Below, one piece after another: positions 1-8,384 of a stretch of DNA of 57,050 nt. The position numbers were made by a program, and so were the translations under genes. Within the stretch, counting starts at the first letter, position 1; every line of letters begins with the position of its first letter. The stretch comes from Streptomyces lacrimifluminis (GTDB lineage Bacteria > Actinomycetota > Actinomycetes > Streptomycetales > Streptomycetaceae). The DNA lies in the NCBI RefSeq assembly GCF_014646095.1, contig NZ_BMMU01000040.1, positions 1-57,050 of the forward strand. The letters are read 5' to 3'. The notes beneath the pieces are model-generated. The model was given only the letters and a program-made list of their open reading frames with translations, was not told where the DNA came from and searched no databases.

Positions 1-220
1 CCGGCACCGGCAGCGTGACGATCTGCATGTTGACCTTCTGCAACCGGTCCACGAACGGGACGATCACGGTGAACCCCGGCCCACGCACATTCGACGAGAG
101 CCGCCCGAGCCGGAACACCACACCCCGCTCGTACTGTTTGACGACCCGCGCCGCAGCCGTCACGTACAGCACTCCGGCGGACGCGACAGCGACTCCCGCC
201 GTCACCAGCTCCTCGACCAT
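1..220 (-). CDS. Slipin / SPFH (band 7) membrane protein, N-terminal part, runs off the window
   Basis: Only the first 73 codons are visible. The peptide opens MVEELVTAGVAVASAGVLYV, a single N-terminal membrane segment (about residues 5-24), and continues with VVKQYERGVVFRLGRL and GPGFTVIVPFVDRL, the typical start of slipins and stomatin-like SPFH proteins. These form oligomeric scaffolds at the membrane. The ATG at 220 was chosen because a G-rich stretch (CTGGGGGGCC) precedes it. The frame stays open upstream (EVPAVRQVSPAYAHFGPWGAG), so an earlier GTG start near 280 is possible. The C-terminal part lies outside the window, so partner genes cannot be judged. Confidence 0.85.
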   Translation of the reverse strand, partial: MVEELVTAGVAVASAGVLYVTAAARVVKQYERGVVFRLGRLSSNVRGPGFTVIVPFVDRLQKVNMQIVTLPVP

Positions 221-351
221 GCCGGCCCCCCAGGGTCCGAAGTGGGCGTACGCAGGGGAGACTTGCCGCACTGCGGGCACTTCTCGTTCTGCCGATACTT
301 CCCGTACTTCTTCCTGTCCTCCGAAGGTAACTCCGTCGGGCGGGCAAGGGC

Positions 352-384
352 GAGCCCCCGCACGCGAGTTGCGTACGGGGGCTC
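352..384 (-). terminator. Hairpin terminator after the protease gene
   Basis: Arms 352-365 (GAGCCCCCGCACGC) and 371-384 (GCGTACGGGGGCTC) pair over 14 bp with one G-U type mismatch and a 5-nt loop. It lies 60 bases beyond the stop of the streptogrisin-like gene and before the slipin start, so it likely insulates the two. Confidence 0.7.
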
Positions 385-443
385 TCCTGCTGCTGCCGGC
401 TGCAGGTCAGGCCGTGCGGAAAACGATGATGCCGTGGGCTGCC

Positions 444-1352
444 CTAGAAGACGCTGACGCCATAGGCGCTCAGGGCCTCCGTGACGGGCTGGAAGAAGGT
501 CGTACCACCGGAGGAGCAGTTGCCGCTGCCGCCCGAGGTCAGACCGTAGGCGACGCCGCCGTTGGAGTAGAGCGGGCCACCGGAGTCGCCGGGCTGGGCG
601 CAGACCGTGGTCTGGATCATGCCGTAGACGACGTCGCCGCCGCCGTAGTTGACAGTCGCGTTCAACGCGGTGACCCGGCCGCTGTGCGTGCCGGTGGTGG
701 AGCCGCGACGGTAGACGGTGGTGCCCACGGACGGGGTGGCGGCGCTGGTGATGTCGACGCTGCCGACGGTGCCCGAGATCGAGCTCACGGGGTAGCTGCT
801 CGCGTACCTGACGATCCCGTAGTCGTTCGTCGGGAAGCTGGAGCCCGAGGTCGCGCCGAGCAGTGTCGTACGGCCTGAGTTGGACCACCAGTTGCCCGCG
901 CCATCGGTGCAGTGACCGGCGGTCAGGAAGTAGTAGGTGGAGCCGCTGCGGACGTTGAAGCCCAGGGAGCAGCGCCAGCTACTCGCATAGATTGCGTCGC
1001 CGCCGGAGATCAGTTTGCTGAACTTGCCCGGGGTCTTCTTGATGGTGATGGCGTCGGCGGTGGTGCCCGCCTGGCGCTTGATCTTCGCGATCTCCGCTTT
1101 GGAGACCGTACTGTCGACGGTGACGACGAGACGGTTCGCCTTGGCGTCGACCGCCCAGGCGGTGCCCGGGATGTCGGCCTTGAGCACCGAGCCGCTCGCC
1201 TTGCTGAGCTGGGCGGCACTGAAGGTGGTGACGTCCGCGGCGGTCGCATTGGGGATCGCGACGGCGGCAGCGGCCACAAGTCCGGTACTGACGGCGATCA
1301 GCCGGGTCCGTCTCGTGATGCCACTGCGGGGGGTGGTGCGCTTGATCCTCAC
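444..1352 (-). CDS. Streptogrisin B-like secreted serine protease (S1 family, alpha-lytic type), preproenzyme
   Basis: The 302-residue product is a chymotrypsin-fold protease made as a preproprotein. Residues 1-39 are a signal peptide with a basic RRTRL start and an A-rich core. About 40-114 are the propeptide, which ends TPGKFSKL. The mature enzyme begins ISGGDAIY at 115. The catalytic triad is His147 (TAGHC), Asp177 (NDYGIV) and Ser257 (GDSGG). Cys128/148 and Cys251/279 sit where the two streptogrisin disulfides lie. Length and sequence closely follow streptogrisin B as I remember it. The GTG at 1352 is preferred over an upstream ATG because GGAGGAA lies 5-11 bases before it and because it begins at the family's usual N-terminus (RIKRT). 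It is expected to be secreted and self-processed, cutting after large hydrophobic residues. Confidence 0.93.
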   Translation of the reverse strand: MRIKRTTPRSGITRRTRLIAVSTGLVAAAAVAIPNATAADVTTFSAAQLSKASGSVLKADIPGTAWAVDAKANRLVVTVDSTVSKAEIAKIKRQAGTTADAITIKKTPGKFSKLISGGDAIYASSWRCSLGFNVRSGSTYYFLTAGHCTDGAGNWWSNSGRTTLLGATSGSSFPTNDYGIVRYASSYPVSSISGTVGSVDITSAATPSVGTTVYRRGSTTGTHSGRVTALNATVNYGGGDVVYGMIQTTVCAQPGDSGGPLYSNGGVAYGLTSGGSGNCSSGGTTFFQPVTEALSAYGVSVF

Positions 1353-1554
1353 TTGTCGTTCCTCCACATGGGAAGTCGGGGGCCCGCGTGGGGTCGGGGC
1401 CCGTGAGGCGCAGTCGGAGCCGTTATGCCCGGATTCCGGACATGCCGTGACCCTGACAAGCGCTGGGTGGGAGTATTCGACCGTTCGACCGGCCGACGCA
1501 AGGGCGCCTTTCGGCCTCACGTTGTTCAACCCCCGTACAGCCCGCAGGGGTTGA

Positions 1555-2355
1555 TCAAGGAACCACGGTGTTCTGACGAAGGTCGCGCTCCCCTGCGGCT
1601 ATGGCGACACCCAGCGTATTCCCGGGCGGCGGAAAGGGGCAGACGAAGTGGTCGGCGAACGCACACGGTGGGAGCAGGGCCCGGTCGAAGTCCACCGTTG
1701 TGCGCCCCTCGGCGTCCGGGGCCGCAGGACGCGGGAACCGGAAGCGGTAACTGCCGTCGCCGCTGGTCGAGTCGGCGAAGACAGCCCACAACGTGCCGTC
1801 CTCCTCGACGGTCACGCGCAGCGTCTGCTCCTGCCCGTCGAGCGAGAAAGTCAGTCCGCCGCCGAGCCCGAGCCCGCACTCCCGGCCGTCCGCGTTCGCG
1901 ACGCGCACGGTCCGCCGCCCGTCGTACGGCGCGAACCGACCGGGCACCGACCAGCGTGGGTTGTACGGGGTCGCCTCCACACCCCTGAACGCCGTGCGCG
2001 CCTTCGCGTCGGGGTCGAAGTCGCGCACACCCCAGCTACTCTCGCGCACCAGTACGACCAGGCGTCTCTCGCCGAGACCGACCCGCGCCGCGCCCGCCGG
2101 GCCCTGGTCCGCGGTCAGCCGGATCTCCCCGGCGAAGGGCCCGCCGTCGAGCGTCAGCCCGTCCGCGGCGCCGGCGGCCAGGGCGACCGCGTCGCCGTCG
2201 GCCGTCCACCGTCCGGGGATGGCCGGAAGTCGACCGTCCGGAAAGTCCTTGAGCCAGTGCGTACCGACGAGTGCGAGGGGCCCGTAGGGCGCCGACACCG
2301 TCTCGACGCGCCGTTCGTGCCACTTCTGCCACGCCTCGGCTCCGGCCGCCGTCAT
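1555..2355 (-). CDS. DUF1684 domain protein
   Basis: The 266-residue soluble protein matches the DUF1684 family. It opens with a W-rich segment (AWQKWHERRVETVSAP), then GPLALVGTHWL, central VRDFDPDAKARTAFRG, and the strongly conserved C-terminal block DFDRALLPPCAFADHFVCP followed by N-LGVAIAAGE. The family has no experimentally settled function that I know. The region after residue 200 (VDFDRALLPPC) looks like a metal- or ligand-binding core by conservation only. The ATG at 2355 was chosen over the longer frame because GGAGTG precedes it at normal spacing. It appears monocistronic. Confidence 0.85.
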   Translation of the reverse strand: MTAAGAEAWQKWHERRVETVSAPYGPLALVGTHWLKDFPDGRLPAIPGRWTADGDAVALAAGAADGLTLDGGPFAGEIRLTADQGPAGAARVGLGERRLVVLVRESSWGVRDFDPDAKARTAFRGVEATPYNPRWSVPGRFAPYDGRRTVRVANADGRECGLGLGGGLTFSLDGQEQTLRVTVEEDGTLWAVFADSTSGDGSYRFRFPRPAAPDAEGRTTVDFDRALLPPCAFADHFVCPFPPPGNTLGVAIAAGERDLRQNTVVP

Positions 2356-2491
2356 GAACCCACTCCAGAACCCACGCCAGCTCACTCCCGGGAACCCACC
2401 GTGCGCCGCCTTCGGCACACGCCCCGGACCACGCGTTCTGTGCGCGGCCCGTACACAACCTGTATGTCATCTTTGTCAGTACGGCGCTCAG

Positions 2492-3345
2492 TCAGCCCGT
2501 CCATCCGGGTTCGCCCAGCCCGAGGTGTGAGCGCAACGTGGCCCCCGCGTCCTGCGTACGGAACGCGCCACGTTCCTGGGGCAGCGTCTCGACCCGGTCC
2601 AGCGAGGGCGCCGAGGTGAGCCGGCCGGCCGGATCGGGCACGGTGGAGGCGACCAGCACCTCCCGCTCCGCCCGGTCCGCGGCGGCGCACTTCTCCTCGA
2701 AGTCCGTCCAGGCGCCGTTGGTGCGCTCGGGGGTGAACAGCCGGCGGTAGAGGGCGAACCCCAACTCCTTCTCCACCAGCGGCCATACGTCCCGCCGGAA
2801 GTCGAAGCCGTCCGGCCGCGCGAGCAGGGCGTCCGCCTCGCCCTGCCCGAAGAACCGTGGCAGGGGCGGCCGTTCACCGGTCCAGTCGTAGCCGATCTTC
2901 GAGTGGTACGGCACCCCGCGTCGGGAGCCTACGTACAGGACGGGTTCCCGCCCCGACGGCCGGTAGACCAACTCCACTCGCCATCGTCTTCACAGCTCCC
3001 GCCGCGCCCCTCCGTGAGGAGCACCATCAGGTCGACGAAGGCGAGCCCGAAACCCCGCACGAGGACGGGCTTTCCGGGCCGTAGCGCGGACAGGTCGCTG
3101 TCGGCGGTGAAGTCGGGCGGCAGATGAACCAGTCCGCTGGCCTGCGCGCAGGCGGCCAACTCGCTCCGCTCGTCGTCGAGTTCGGCATCGAGATGCCCGA
3201 GCGTCAGTACGACGAGGTCGGCGAGCAGCGGCCGGGCGTGCCCTTCCAGCCACCCCTGCTGGCGCCCCTCGCGCGGCCCGCCGACCCGCAGGGCGCGCCC
3301 GACGTGGTGCTGGACACGGATGCCGGGCGCCAGAACGGCCAGGCA
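2492..3345 (-). pseudogene. FAD/NAD(P)-binding protein remnant: N-terminus deleted, one frameshift
   Basis: The C-terminal half of a Streptomyces FAD/NAD(P)-binding protein can be read in two frames. From about 3345 to 2995 one frame gives LADLVVLTLGHLDAE, then LRPGKPVLVRGFGLAFVDLM and LLTEGRGG. Near 2980 the frame breaks. The other frame resumes with ELVYRPSGREPVLYVGSRRG and runs to the stop at 2492. Restoring one G in GAGTGGAG near 2975-2982 would give GEWELVYRPSG and a continuous protein. The 5' half, including the nucleotide-binding GxGxxG motif, is absent, because opposite-strand binding-protein sequence begins at about 3350. The call is from remembered family sequence. The frameshift alone could be a sequencing error; the missing N-terminus could not. 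Confidence 0.75.
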
Positions 3346-4035
3346 CCTCGCACCTGGACGACGGCAGAACGCTGGCCGGCCAGGAGGTCGACTTCGCGGA
3401 CGCCGTCGCCAAGGTGCTCGGCATCGAGCTGAAGCAGGAGTCGGCCGGCTCCGAGGCGATCCTGCCCGCGTTGGACAGCGGCGAGTACGACTTCGGGGCG
3501 AGCAACTTCGGCGTCACGGACGAGCGCCGCAGGACGATCGACTTCGTCGCCTACCTCAACGACGGCCAGGGCTTCGCCAGGCGCGCGGACAGCGAGCTGA
3601 CGAAGATCACGGACCTTGCCCAGCTGTGCGGCCCGAACGTGGAGACCGGCGCGGGCACGACCTTCGAGGCGACGCTGGAGGAGAACGCGCAGATTCGCCC
3701 GGACGCGGGAAAAAACGTACAAGGTGCAGACCTACAGCGAACAGGGCGCCATCCGGTCCTCGCTCCAGCAGGACCGCAGCGACATCGTGATGTCCACGAT
3801 CAACGGCCTTCGATACGCGGTCACCCAGCAGAAAGGTGTGAAGTCCCTGAACGAGTTCCGCCGCCTCGACGTCGGCTTCGCCTTCAAGAAGGGCACAAAA
3901 CCGGCCCCCGCTTTCCAGGCCACGGTGAACAAACTCATCACCGACGGGACGTACGACAGGATTCTCAGGACGTGGGGCACGACGGGCTCGGCGATCGCGA
4001 CATCGCGGATCTCCCCTCCGGAGCTCAGGGACTGA
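3346..4035 (+). pseudogene. Amino-acid ABC transporter substrate-binding protein remnant (SBP_bac_3): N-terminus deleted, frameshift in an A run
   Basis: Homology starts abruptly at about 3354 with DDGRTLAGQEVDFADAVAK, which is the interior of a family 3 extracellular solute-binding protein. It continues through LPALDSGEYDFGASNFGVT. The reading frame breaks at a six-A run (3710-3715). From 3712 a second frame gives KTYKVQTYSEQGAI, then SDIVMSTINGLRYAV, and stops at 4035. Signal peptide, lipobox and roughly the first 60-80 residues are missing and no start or ribosome site precedes it. No permease or ATPase gene is nearby. It looks like a dead gene joined head to head with the remnant on the other strand. 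Confidence 0.75.
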
Positions 4036-4353
4036 CCTGCCGTCAGGTGTGATCCGGGCCTGACTGGGCACTTGCCGACCGTGACTGAGTCTTCGTCAGG
4101 AAAGCGGGCAGGACGCCCATTCACCCATACGTCCCAACGCTCACCCATACGCCACGAAGAATCATATTTCACTCTCAGTCAGCAGTCGGACACAGTAAGA
4201 CCCTTGCGGCGCGGGGCCTCTCGACGAAATGGTTGTGCACCAGTACCGTCACGAAACCCCCGCGCGGCGTCTATTCACTTGGCGCGCCATCCGCATCATG
4301 GATGACCATAGGGATGCGGAAAGCATGAGAGACCGCTGTGAGAGGAGGCGTCC
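4036..4353. other. Non-coding stretch upstream of the SepF-like gene
   Basis: No gene is seen. The stretch is less GC-rich than its surroundings around 4160-4200 and probably holds the promoter of the gene starting at 4354. An 11-bp direct repeat, TCACCCATACG, occurs at 4121-4131 and 4141-4151, exactly 20 bp apart. Confidence 0.5.
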
Positions 4354-4797
4354 ATGGGATCGGTACGCAAGGCGAGTGCCTGGCTTGGCCTCGTCGACGA
4401 CAACAACGATGACGAGCGTTACTACGACGACGACTACTCCGAGGGGACCGAGCAGCCCGGGGATGCCTGGGTCACGGACCCCCGGGTCAAGGTCGCAGGC
4501 GAGGTGGCCGAGGAGAAGGGCCGCCGGATCGGCACGGTCACCCCGGACAGCTTCCGGGACGCCCGCGCCATCGGCGAGCTCTTCCGGGACGGCGTTCCGG
4601 TCATCATGAACCTCACCGCCATGGAGGCCGCCGACGCCAAGCGCGTCGTCGACTTCGCCGCAGGCCTCATCTTCGGTCTGCGCGGCTCCATCGAGCGGGT
4701 GTCCAACCGCGTGTTCCTGCTGACCCCCGCCGACACGGAGATCGTCAGCGGGGAGGCCCAGCCGCACCGGGCGGACGGTTTCTTCAACCAGAGCTGA
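4354..4797 (+). CDS. sflA: SepF-like cell division protein (SflA type)
   Basis: The 147-residue protein has a short N-terminal peptide (MGSVRKASAWLGLVDD, a likely amphipathic membrane-binding helix), an acidic linker (DDNNDDERYYDDDY), and a SepF domain (about 63-135) with DARAIGELFRDGVPVIMNLT, DAKRVVDFAAGLIFGLRGSI and RVFLLTP. SepF anchors FtsZ to the membrane. Streptomyces carry one sepF in the division cluster plus two shorter SepF-like genes, sflA and sflB, reported to limit mislocalised FtsZ/DivIVA activity. This copy stands alone, away from any division cluster, and has the shorter length of that class. I assign sflA by length and neighbourhood memory; sflB is the alternative. GGAGG sits five bases before the ATG. 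Confidence 0.85.
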   Translation: MGSVRKASAWLGLVDDNNDDERYYDDDYSEGTEQPGDAWVTDPRVKVAGEVAEEKGRRIGTVTPDSFRDARAIGELFRDGVPVIMNLTAMEAADAKRVVDFAAGLIFGLRGSIERVSNRVFLLTPADTEIVSGEAQPHRADGFFNQS

Positions 4798-4835
4798 GCA
4801 AGGCAGCTCACCGGCCCCGCCGGCCGTTGTTCAGG

Positions 4836-6032
4836 TCAGCGGAAGGCGTCAAGTCCGGTGAGCGCCTTGCCCAGCACGAGCTGGTGCATCTCGACGGTGC
4901 CTTCGTACGTGAGCACCGACTCGAGGTTCGTCGCGTGCCGCATCACGGGGTATTCGAGCGAGATCCCGTTGGCACCGAGGATCGTCCGGGCCGTACGACA
5001 GATGTCGATGGCCTCTCGTACGTTGTTCAGTTTGCCGAAGCTGACCTGCTCGGGACGCAGGCGGCCGGCGTCCATGCGTCGCCCCAGATGGTGGGCGAGC
5101 AGAATCCCCTTGTGCAGCTCGACCGCCATGTCGGCGAGCTTGGCCTGGGTGAGCTGGAACCCGCCGATGGGCCGCCCGAACTGCTCGCGCGTCTTCGCGT
5201 AGTCGACAGCGGCCTCGAAACAGGACCGGGCCGCGCCCATGGCACCCCAGACGATCCCGTAGCGGGCGTGGGAGAGACAGCCGAGAGGGCCGCGGAGGCC
5301 GGTGGCCTCGGGCAGTACGGCATCTGCGGGCAACCTCACGTCGTCGAGCACCAGTTCGCTGGTGACGGAGGCGCGCAGTGACCACTTGTGCTTGATCTCG
5401 GGCGCCGAGAAGCCGGGGGTGTCGGTGGGGACGACAAAGCCGCGGATGCCGTCGTCGGTCTGCGCCCACACGACGGCCACGCCGGCGACGGACCCGTTGG
5501 TGATCCACATCTTCCGGCCGTTGAGCACCCAGTCGCCGCCGCTGCCGTCGCGTTTGGCGTACGTACGCATGCCGGCGGGGTCGGAGCCGTGGTCGGGCTC
5601 GGTCAGCCCGAAACAGCCGATGACGTCGCCGGAGGCCATACGCGGCAGCCAGTGCTGCTTCTGCTCCTCGCTGCCGAAACTGTGGATGGCGTACATGGCG
5701 AGCGAGCCCTGTACGGAGACGAGGGAGCGGATTCCCGAGTCGGCGGCCTCCAGCTCCAGGCAGGCGAGGCCGTACTGCACGGCCGACGCGCCGGCGCAGC
5801 CGTACCCGGTGAGCGACATCCCGAGGGCTCCGATGCCGCCCAGCTCACGGGCGAGCCCTCTGATGTCCGGCAGCTCGCCCTCCTCGAACCATCCGGCGAC
5901 ATGGGGCAGCACGCGGTCCGCCGCCCAGGTCCGCACGGTGTCCCTGATCGCCAGGTCCTCCGCGTCCAACTGGTCGTCGAGGCCGAGCGGGTCGGCGGGG
6001 TCGAAAGCGGGCAGCTTCGCGAACTCGGCCAC
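4836..6032 (-). CDS. Acyl-CoA dehydrogenase, glutaryl-CoA dehydrogenase family
   Basis: The 398-residue flavoenzyme has the full ACAD layout: an N-terminal helical domain, a middle beta domain with FGLTEPDHGSDP and WITNGSVAGVAVVWA, and a C-terminal helical domain with KTREQFGRPIGGFQL. The catalytic base is expected to be Glu377 in TYEGT, the placement used by glutaryl-, isovaleryl- and short-chain enzymes; the overall sequence looks most like glutaryl-CoA dehydrogenases. The likely reaction is FAD-dependent oxidation of glutaryl-CoA to crotonyl-CoA in lysine or tryptophan breakdown, but substrate cannot be proven by eye. The GTG at 6032 follows GGAGG by five bases and is preferred to the TTG at 6047. 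A perfect 6-3-6 palindrome lies just upstream (6053-6067). Confidence 0.85.
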   Translation of the reverse strand: MAEFAKLPAFDPADPLGLDDQLDAEDLAIRDTVRTWAADRVLPHVAGWFEEGELPDIRGLARELGGIGALGMSLTGYGCAGASAVQYGLACLELEAADSGIRSLVSVQGSLAMYAIHSFGSEEQKQHWLPRMASGDVIGCFGLTEPDHGSDPAGMRTYAKRDGSGGDWVLNGRKMWITNGSVAGVAVVWAQTDDGIRGFVVPTDTPGFSAPEIKHKWSLRASVTSELVLDDVRLPADAVLPEATGLRGPLGCLSHARYGIVWGAMGAARSCFEAAVDYAKTREQFGRPIGGFQLTQAKLADMAVELHKGILLAHHLGRRMDAGRLRPEQVSFGKLNNVREAIDICRTARTILGANGISLEYPVMRHATNLESVLTYEGTVEMHQLVLGKALTGLDAFR

Positions 6033-6052
6033 GGGAGCCTCCGGCAACTTAA

Positions 6053-6067
6053 ACTAGCACCGCTAGT
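6053..6067. promoter_or_regulatory. Perfect palindrome ACTAGC-ACC-GCTAGT, likely repressor operator
   Basis: A 6-3-6 palindrome ends about 20 bases before the GTG of the acyl-CoA dehydrogenase gene. Its size and position fit a TetR-family dimer site, common for acyl-CoA genes in actinobacteria. No regulator gene is adjacent, so the binder is unknown. Confidence 0.5.
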
Positions 6068-6351
6068 GACGCGGCTGACGGTACGACGGAGTGTGCCGTA
6101 CGTCCAGCCGACGTTCACCCACAGCTTTTCCCACCCCGCCAGCCCGTGCGACCCAGCCGACAGGCTCGCGTCACCCGCGGGGCGAACCCACCGTCGACGC
6201 CTGCCCGACAGCTTTTCCCACCCGCCCATCCGTGGCTGTCACCTGACGAGGTCGGCCTCTCCCGTGGGGTACCTGCCTCGTCGGCGGCGGCCGGGCCCAG
6301 CGGTCCGCCCACCCAGGACAATGGCCCACCCCGTCCGCCCGCCATCACCTT

Positions 6352-6425
6352 GCACCCGCACCCGCACCCGCACCCAGTGACCGGCCACCCCTCACCTTCA
6401 CCCGTCACCCGTCACCCGTCACCCG
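6352..6425. repeat. Short tandem repeats (GCACCC x4, CACCCGT x4)
   Basis: Two adjacent microsatellite-like tracts, 6352-6375 and 6399-6425. They are non-coding and probably slippage-prone. Confidence 0.7.
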
Positions 6426-6511
6426 CCGACGCACCCGCACCCCCACAAGAGACGTCCACCCCTTCAGATGGCCGTCACGGGTGGTGCGTGGGTAGGAGAT
6501 CCGTGGGACGT

Positions 6512-8122
6512 TCACACCGACACACGGGACCCCGCCACCTCCCGAGGACCAGGCACCCCGGCCGGCTCAGCGGCGCCGCCCCCCTGCATTGCCCGCGGCA
6601 ACCGCAACGCCATCACCGCGCCCAGCAGCAACAACCCCGCACTCACCAGCAACGTCACATGCAGCCCGTGCACGAACGCGTCCCGAGCCGCCGCCCGCAG
6701 GTCCGCACCGGGCGACCCCCCGAGCCGCCCGGCAACCTCGTACGCCTCGCCCAGTGAACGCCCCGCCGCAGCCGACGCCGACTCCGGGACCCCCGGCACC
6801 GACCCCACCCCCGGCGCGTACGCCGCGTTCATCACGCTTCCCAGGAGCGCGATCCCGATCCCCGCGCCCAGCTGGTACGACGTCTCGCCGATCGCCGCCG
6901 CCCCACCCGCCTGCGCCGCCGGAGCCTCGCTCAGCATCGATTCGTACGCCCCGAAGAGCGTCGTCTCCAGGCCGAAGCCCAACAACACGAACCCGCACAG
7001 CAACAACCCCGCGTTGTCCTCGCCGCCCATCGCCGTCAGCAGCACGACCGCCGCCGCGGTCAGGCAGAAACCGGCGCACACCATCGTCCGCGGCCCGAAC
7101 GTCCGCAGCAGCCGCGCACCCGCGAGCCCGGCCGCCATCGCCGCCACCGTCAGCGGCAGCAGTCGTAGCCCCGTCTGCAACGGCGAAAGCTCCAGCACCA
7201 GTTGGAGATACTGCGCCGCGATCAGCTCAAGCCCGACGAGCGCGAGCATCGCCAGCACGATGCACCCGACGGACGTACTGAACGCGGGCCGCGCGAACAT
7301 CCCCAGGTCCACCAGCGGATGCTTGCGCCGCCGCTGCCGCCGGACGAAGACAACCAGCAGCGCCACGCCCGCCACCAGCGGCACGACCGTCAGGAAGTTC
7401 CCGGCCCCTTCCCCGCCGCCCAGCCGCTTCACGCCCAGCACGACACCGAACAGCCCGCCCGCCGCCGTCAGCGCGCCGACCACGTCCCACGGGCCGTCGC
7501 CCCCCTCGCCCCGCGACTCGGGCAGCAGCAGCCGGCCGATCGGCAGGCTGACCAGCATCAGGGGGATGTTGACGAGGAAGACCGAACCCCACCAGAAGTG
7601 CTCCAGCAGAAAGCCCCCGAGCAGCGGGCCGACCGCCGCGCCCACCGCGGCCACCGCGCTCCAGACGCCGATCGCCAGCGCCCGTTCGCGCCGTTCGGGA
7701 AAGACCTGGCGCAGGATCGAGAGCGTCGCCGGCATGATCATCGCGCCGCCGACACCCAGCAGCGCCCGCGCCAGGACCAGTACCGGGGCGCTGTCGGCGA
7801 GGGCGGCCATACCGGAGGCGACGCCGAACAGCCCGTACCCGAGGAGCAGGATCCGTCTGCGGCCGACCCGGTCGCCCAGCGTGCCGAACAGGATCAGCAG
7901 CGAGGCGCAGACCAGCGGATAGATGTCGACGATCCAGAGCAGCTCCATCGCGCCGGGCCGGAGATCCTCGCTGACGGCGGGCACCGCCACGTGCAGCACG
8001 GTCGCGTCGACCGCGACGAGCAGCAGGCTCGTACAGAGGACGAGGAGGACGACCCAGCGGTTGGCACTCGCCCCGGCCGCCCGACGGCGCAGCGCAGCCG
8101 CAGCCGTGGTCGTCCCGGACAT
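6512..8122 (-). CDS. MFS drug exporter, DHA2 family (EmrB/QacA type, 14 TM)
   Basis: The 536-residue membrane protein starts with LLVLCTSLLLVAVDATVLHV, the signature of DHA2 transporters (TM1 with the V-D-xT motif), followed by WIVDIYPLV in TM2 and the loop motif GDRVGRRRILLLG. TM5 has the antiporter-type stretch SAVAAVGAAVGPLLGGFLL. A long hydrophobic C-terminal half, interrupted by an extended loop near residues 455-500, completes about 14 segments. It likely exports hydrophobic drugs or a metabolite in exchange for protons. GGAGG lies seven bases upstream of the ATG. It is divergent from the glycosyltransferase at 8385 and no TetR/MarR regulator is adjacent. Substrate is unknown. Confidence 0.88.
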   Translation of the reverse strand: MSGTTTAAAALRRRAAGASANRWVVLLVLCTSLLLVAVDATVLHVAVPAVSEDLRPGAMELLWIVDIYPLVCASLLILFGTLGDRVGRRRILLLGYGLFGVASGMAALADSAPVLVLARALLGVGGAMIMPATLSILRQVFPERRERALAIGVWSAVAAVGAAVGPLLGGFLLEHFWWGSVFLVNIPLMLVSLPIGRLLLPESRGEGGDGPWDVVGALTAAGGLFGVVLGVKRLGGGEGAGNFLTVVPLVAGVALLVVFVRRQRRRKHPLVDLGMFARPAFSTSVGCIVLAMLALVGLELIAAQYLQLVLELSPLQTGLRLLPLTVAAMAAGLAGARLLRTFGPRTMVCAGFCLTAAAVVLLTAMGGEDNAGLLLCGFVLLGFGLETTLFGAYESMLSEAPAAQAGGAAAIGETSYQLGAGIGIALLGSVMNAAYAPGVGSVPGVPESASAAAGRSLGEAYEVAGRLGGSPGADLRAAARDAFVHGLHVTLLVSAGLLLLGAVMALRLPRAMQGGGAAEPAGVPGPREVAGSRVSV

Positions 8123-8372
8123 GTACGTACCTCCAAGATTCCCTCGCGTTCGACGGTCCGCGGGGTGGGGACTCCCCGGGGGCTTCGGCTTCGACCGAGG
8201 AGGAGCGGTGTCCTCGGTCCGCGCGGCGAAAAGCGAGTGGTCAGACAGCGTACGCGAGTTCGCAGCGGCGAAAAGTGGCGGACCTCTCACCCGCCCACGG
8301 AACCCGTGTGGCGTACACCACGCATCCGGCGGGCCGCCCGCCTCCGTACCCGCCCTCGTCGCGCACCCCGTC

Positions 8373-8378
8373 GATAAT
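8373..8378 (+). promoter_or_regulatory. -10-like GATAAT placed for a leaderless transcript
   Basis: GATAAT ends six bases before the GTG start of the glycosyltransferase, and no Shine-Dalgarno sequence is present. A clear -35 box was not found. Confidence 0.4.
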
Positions 8379-8384
8379 CGACCG

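Larger units (their letters stand above)
6033..6511. other. Intergenic region with operator-like palindrome, direct repeats and CACCCG tandem repeats
   Basis: No gene is supported here. The region holds the palindrome at 6053-6067, two identical 16-nt repeats ACAGCTTTTCCCACCC at 6121-6136 and 6208-6223, four tandem GCACCC units at 6352-6375 and about four tandem CACCCGT units at 6399-6425. It lies upstream of the dehydrogenase and downstream of the exporter. Confidence 0.6.

Noticed and set aside
202..888. A minus-strand frame with EKCPQCGK, suggesting a small zinc-ribbon protein
   Set aside because: It overlaps both the protease and slipin genes in another frame and has no independent start; the Cys pair is chance.
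3204..4071. Long opposite-strand frames across the scar region
   Set aside because: They run antisense to the binding-protein remnant and show no family resemblance.
6050..6500. Possible small coding frames in the CACCCG repeat region
   Set aside because: They are His/Pro/Arg low-complexity peptides produced by the repeats, with no ribosome site.
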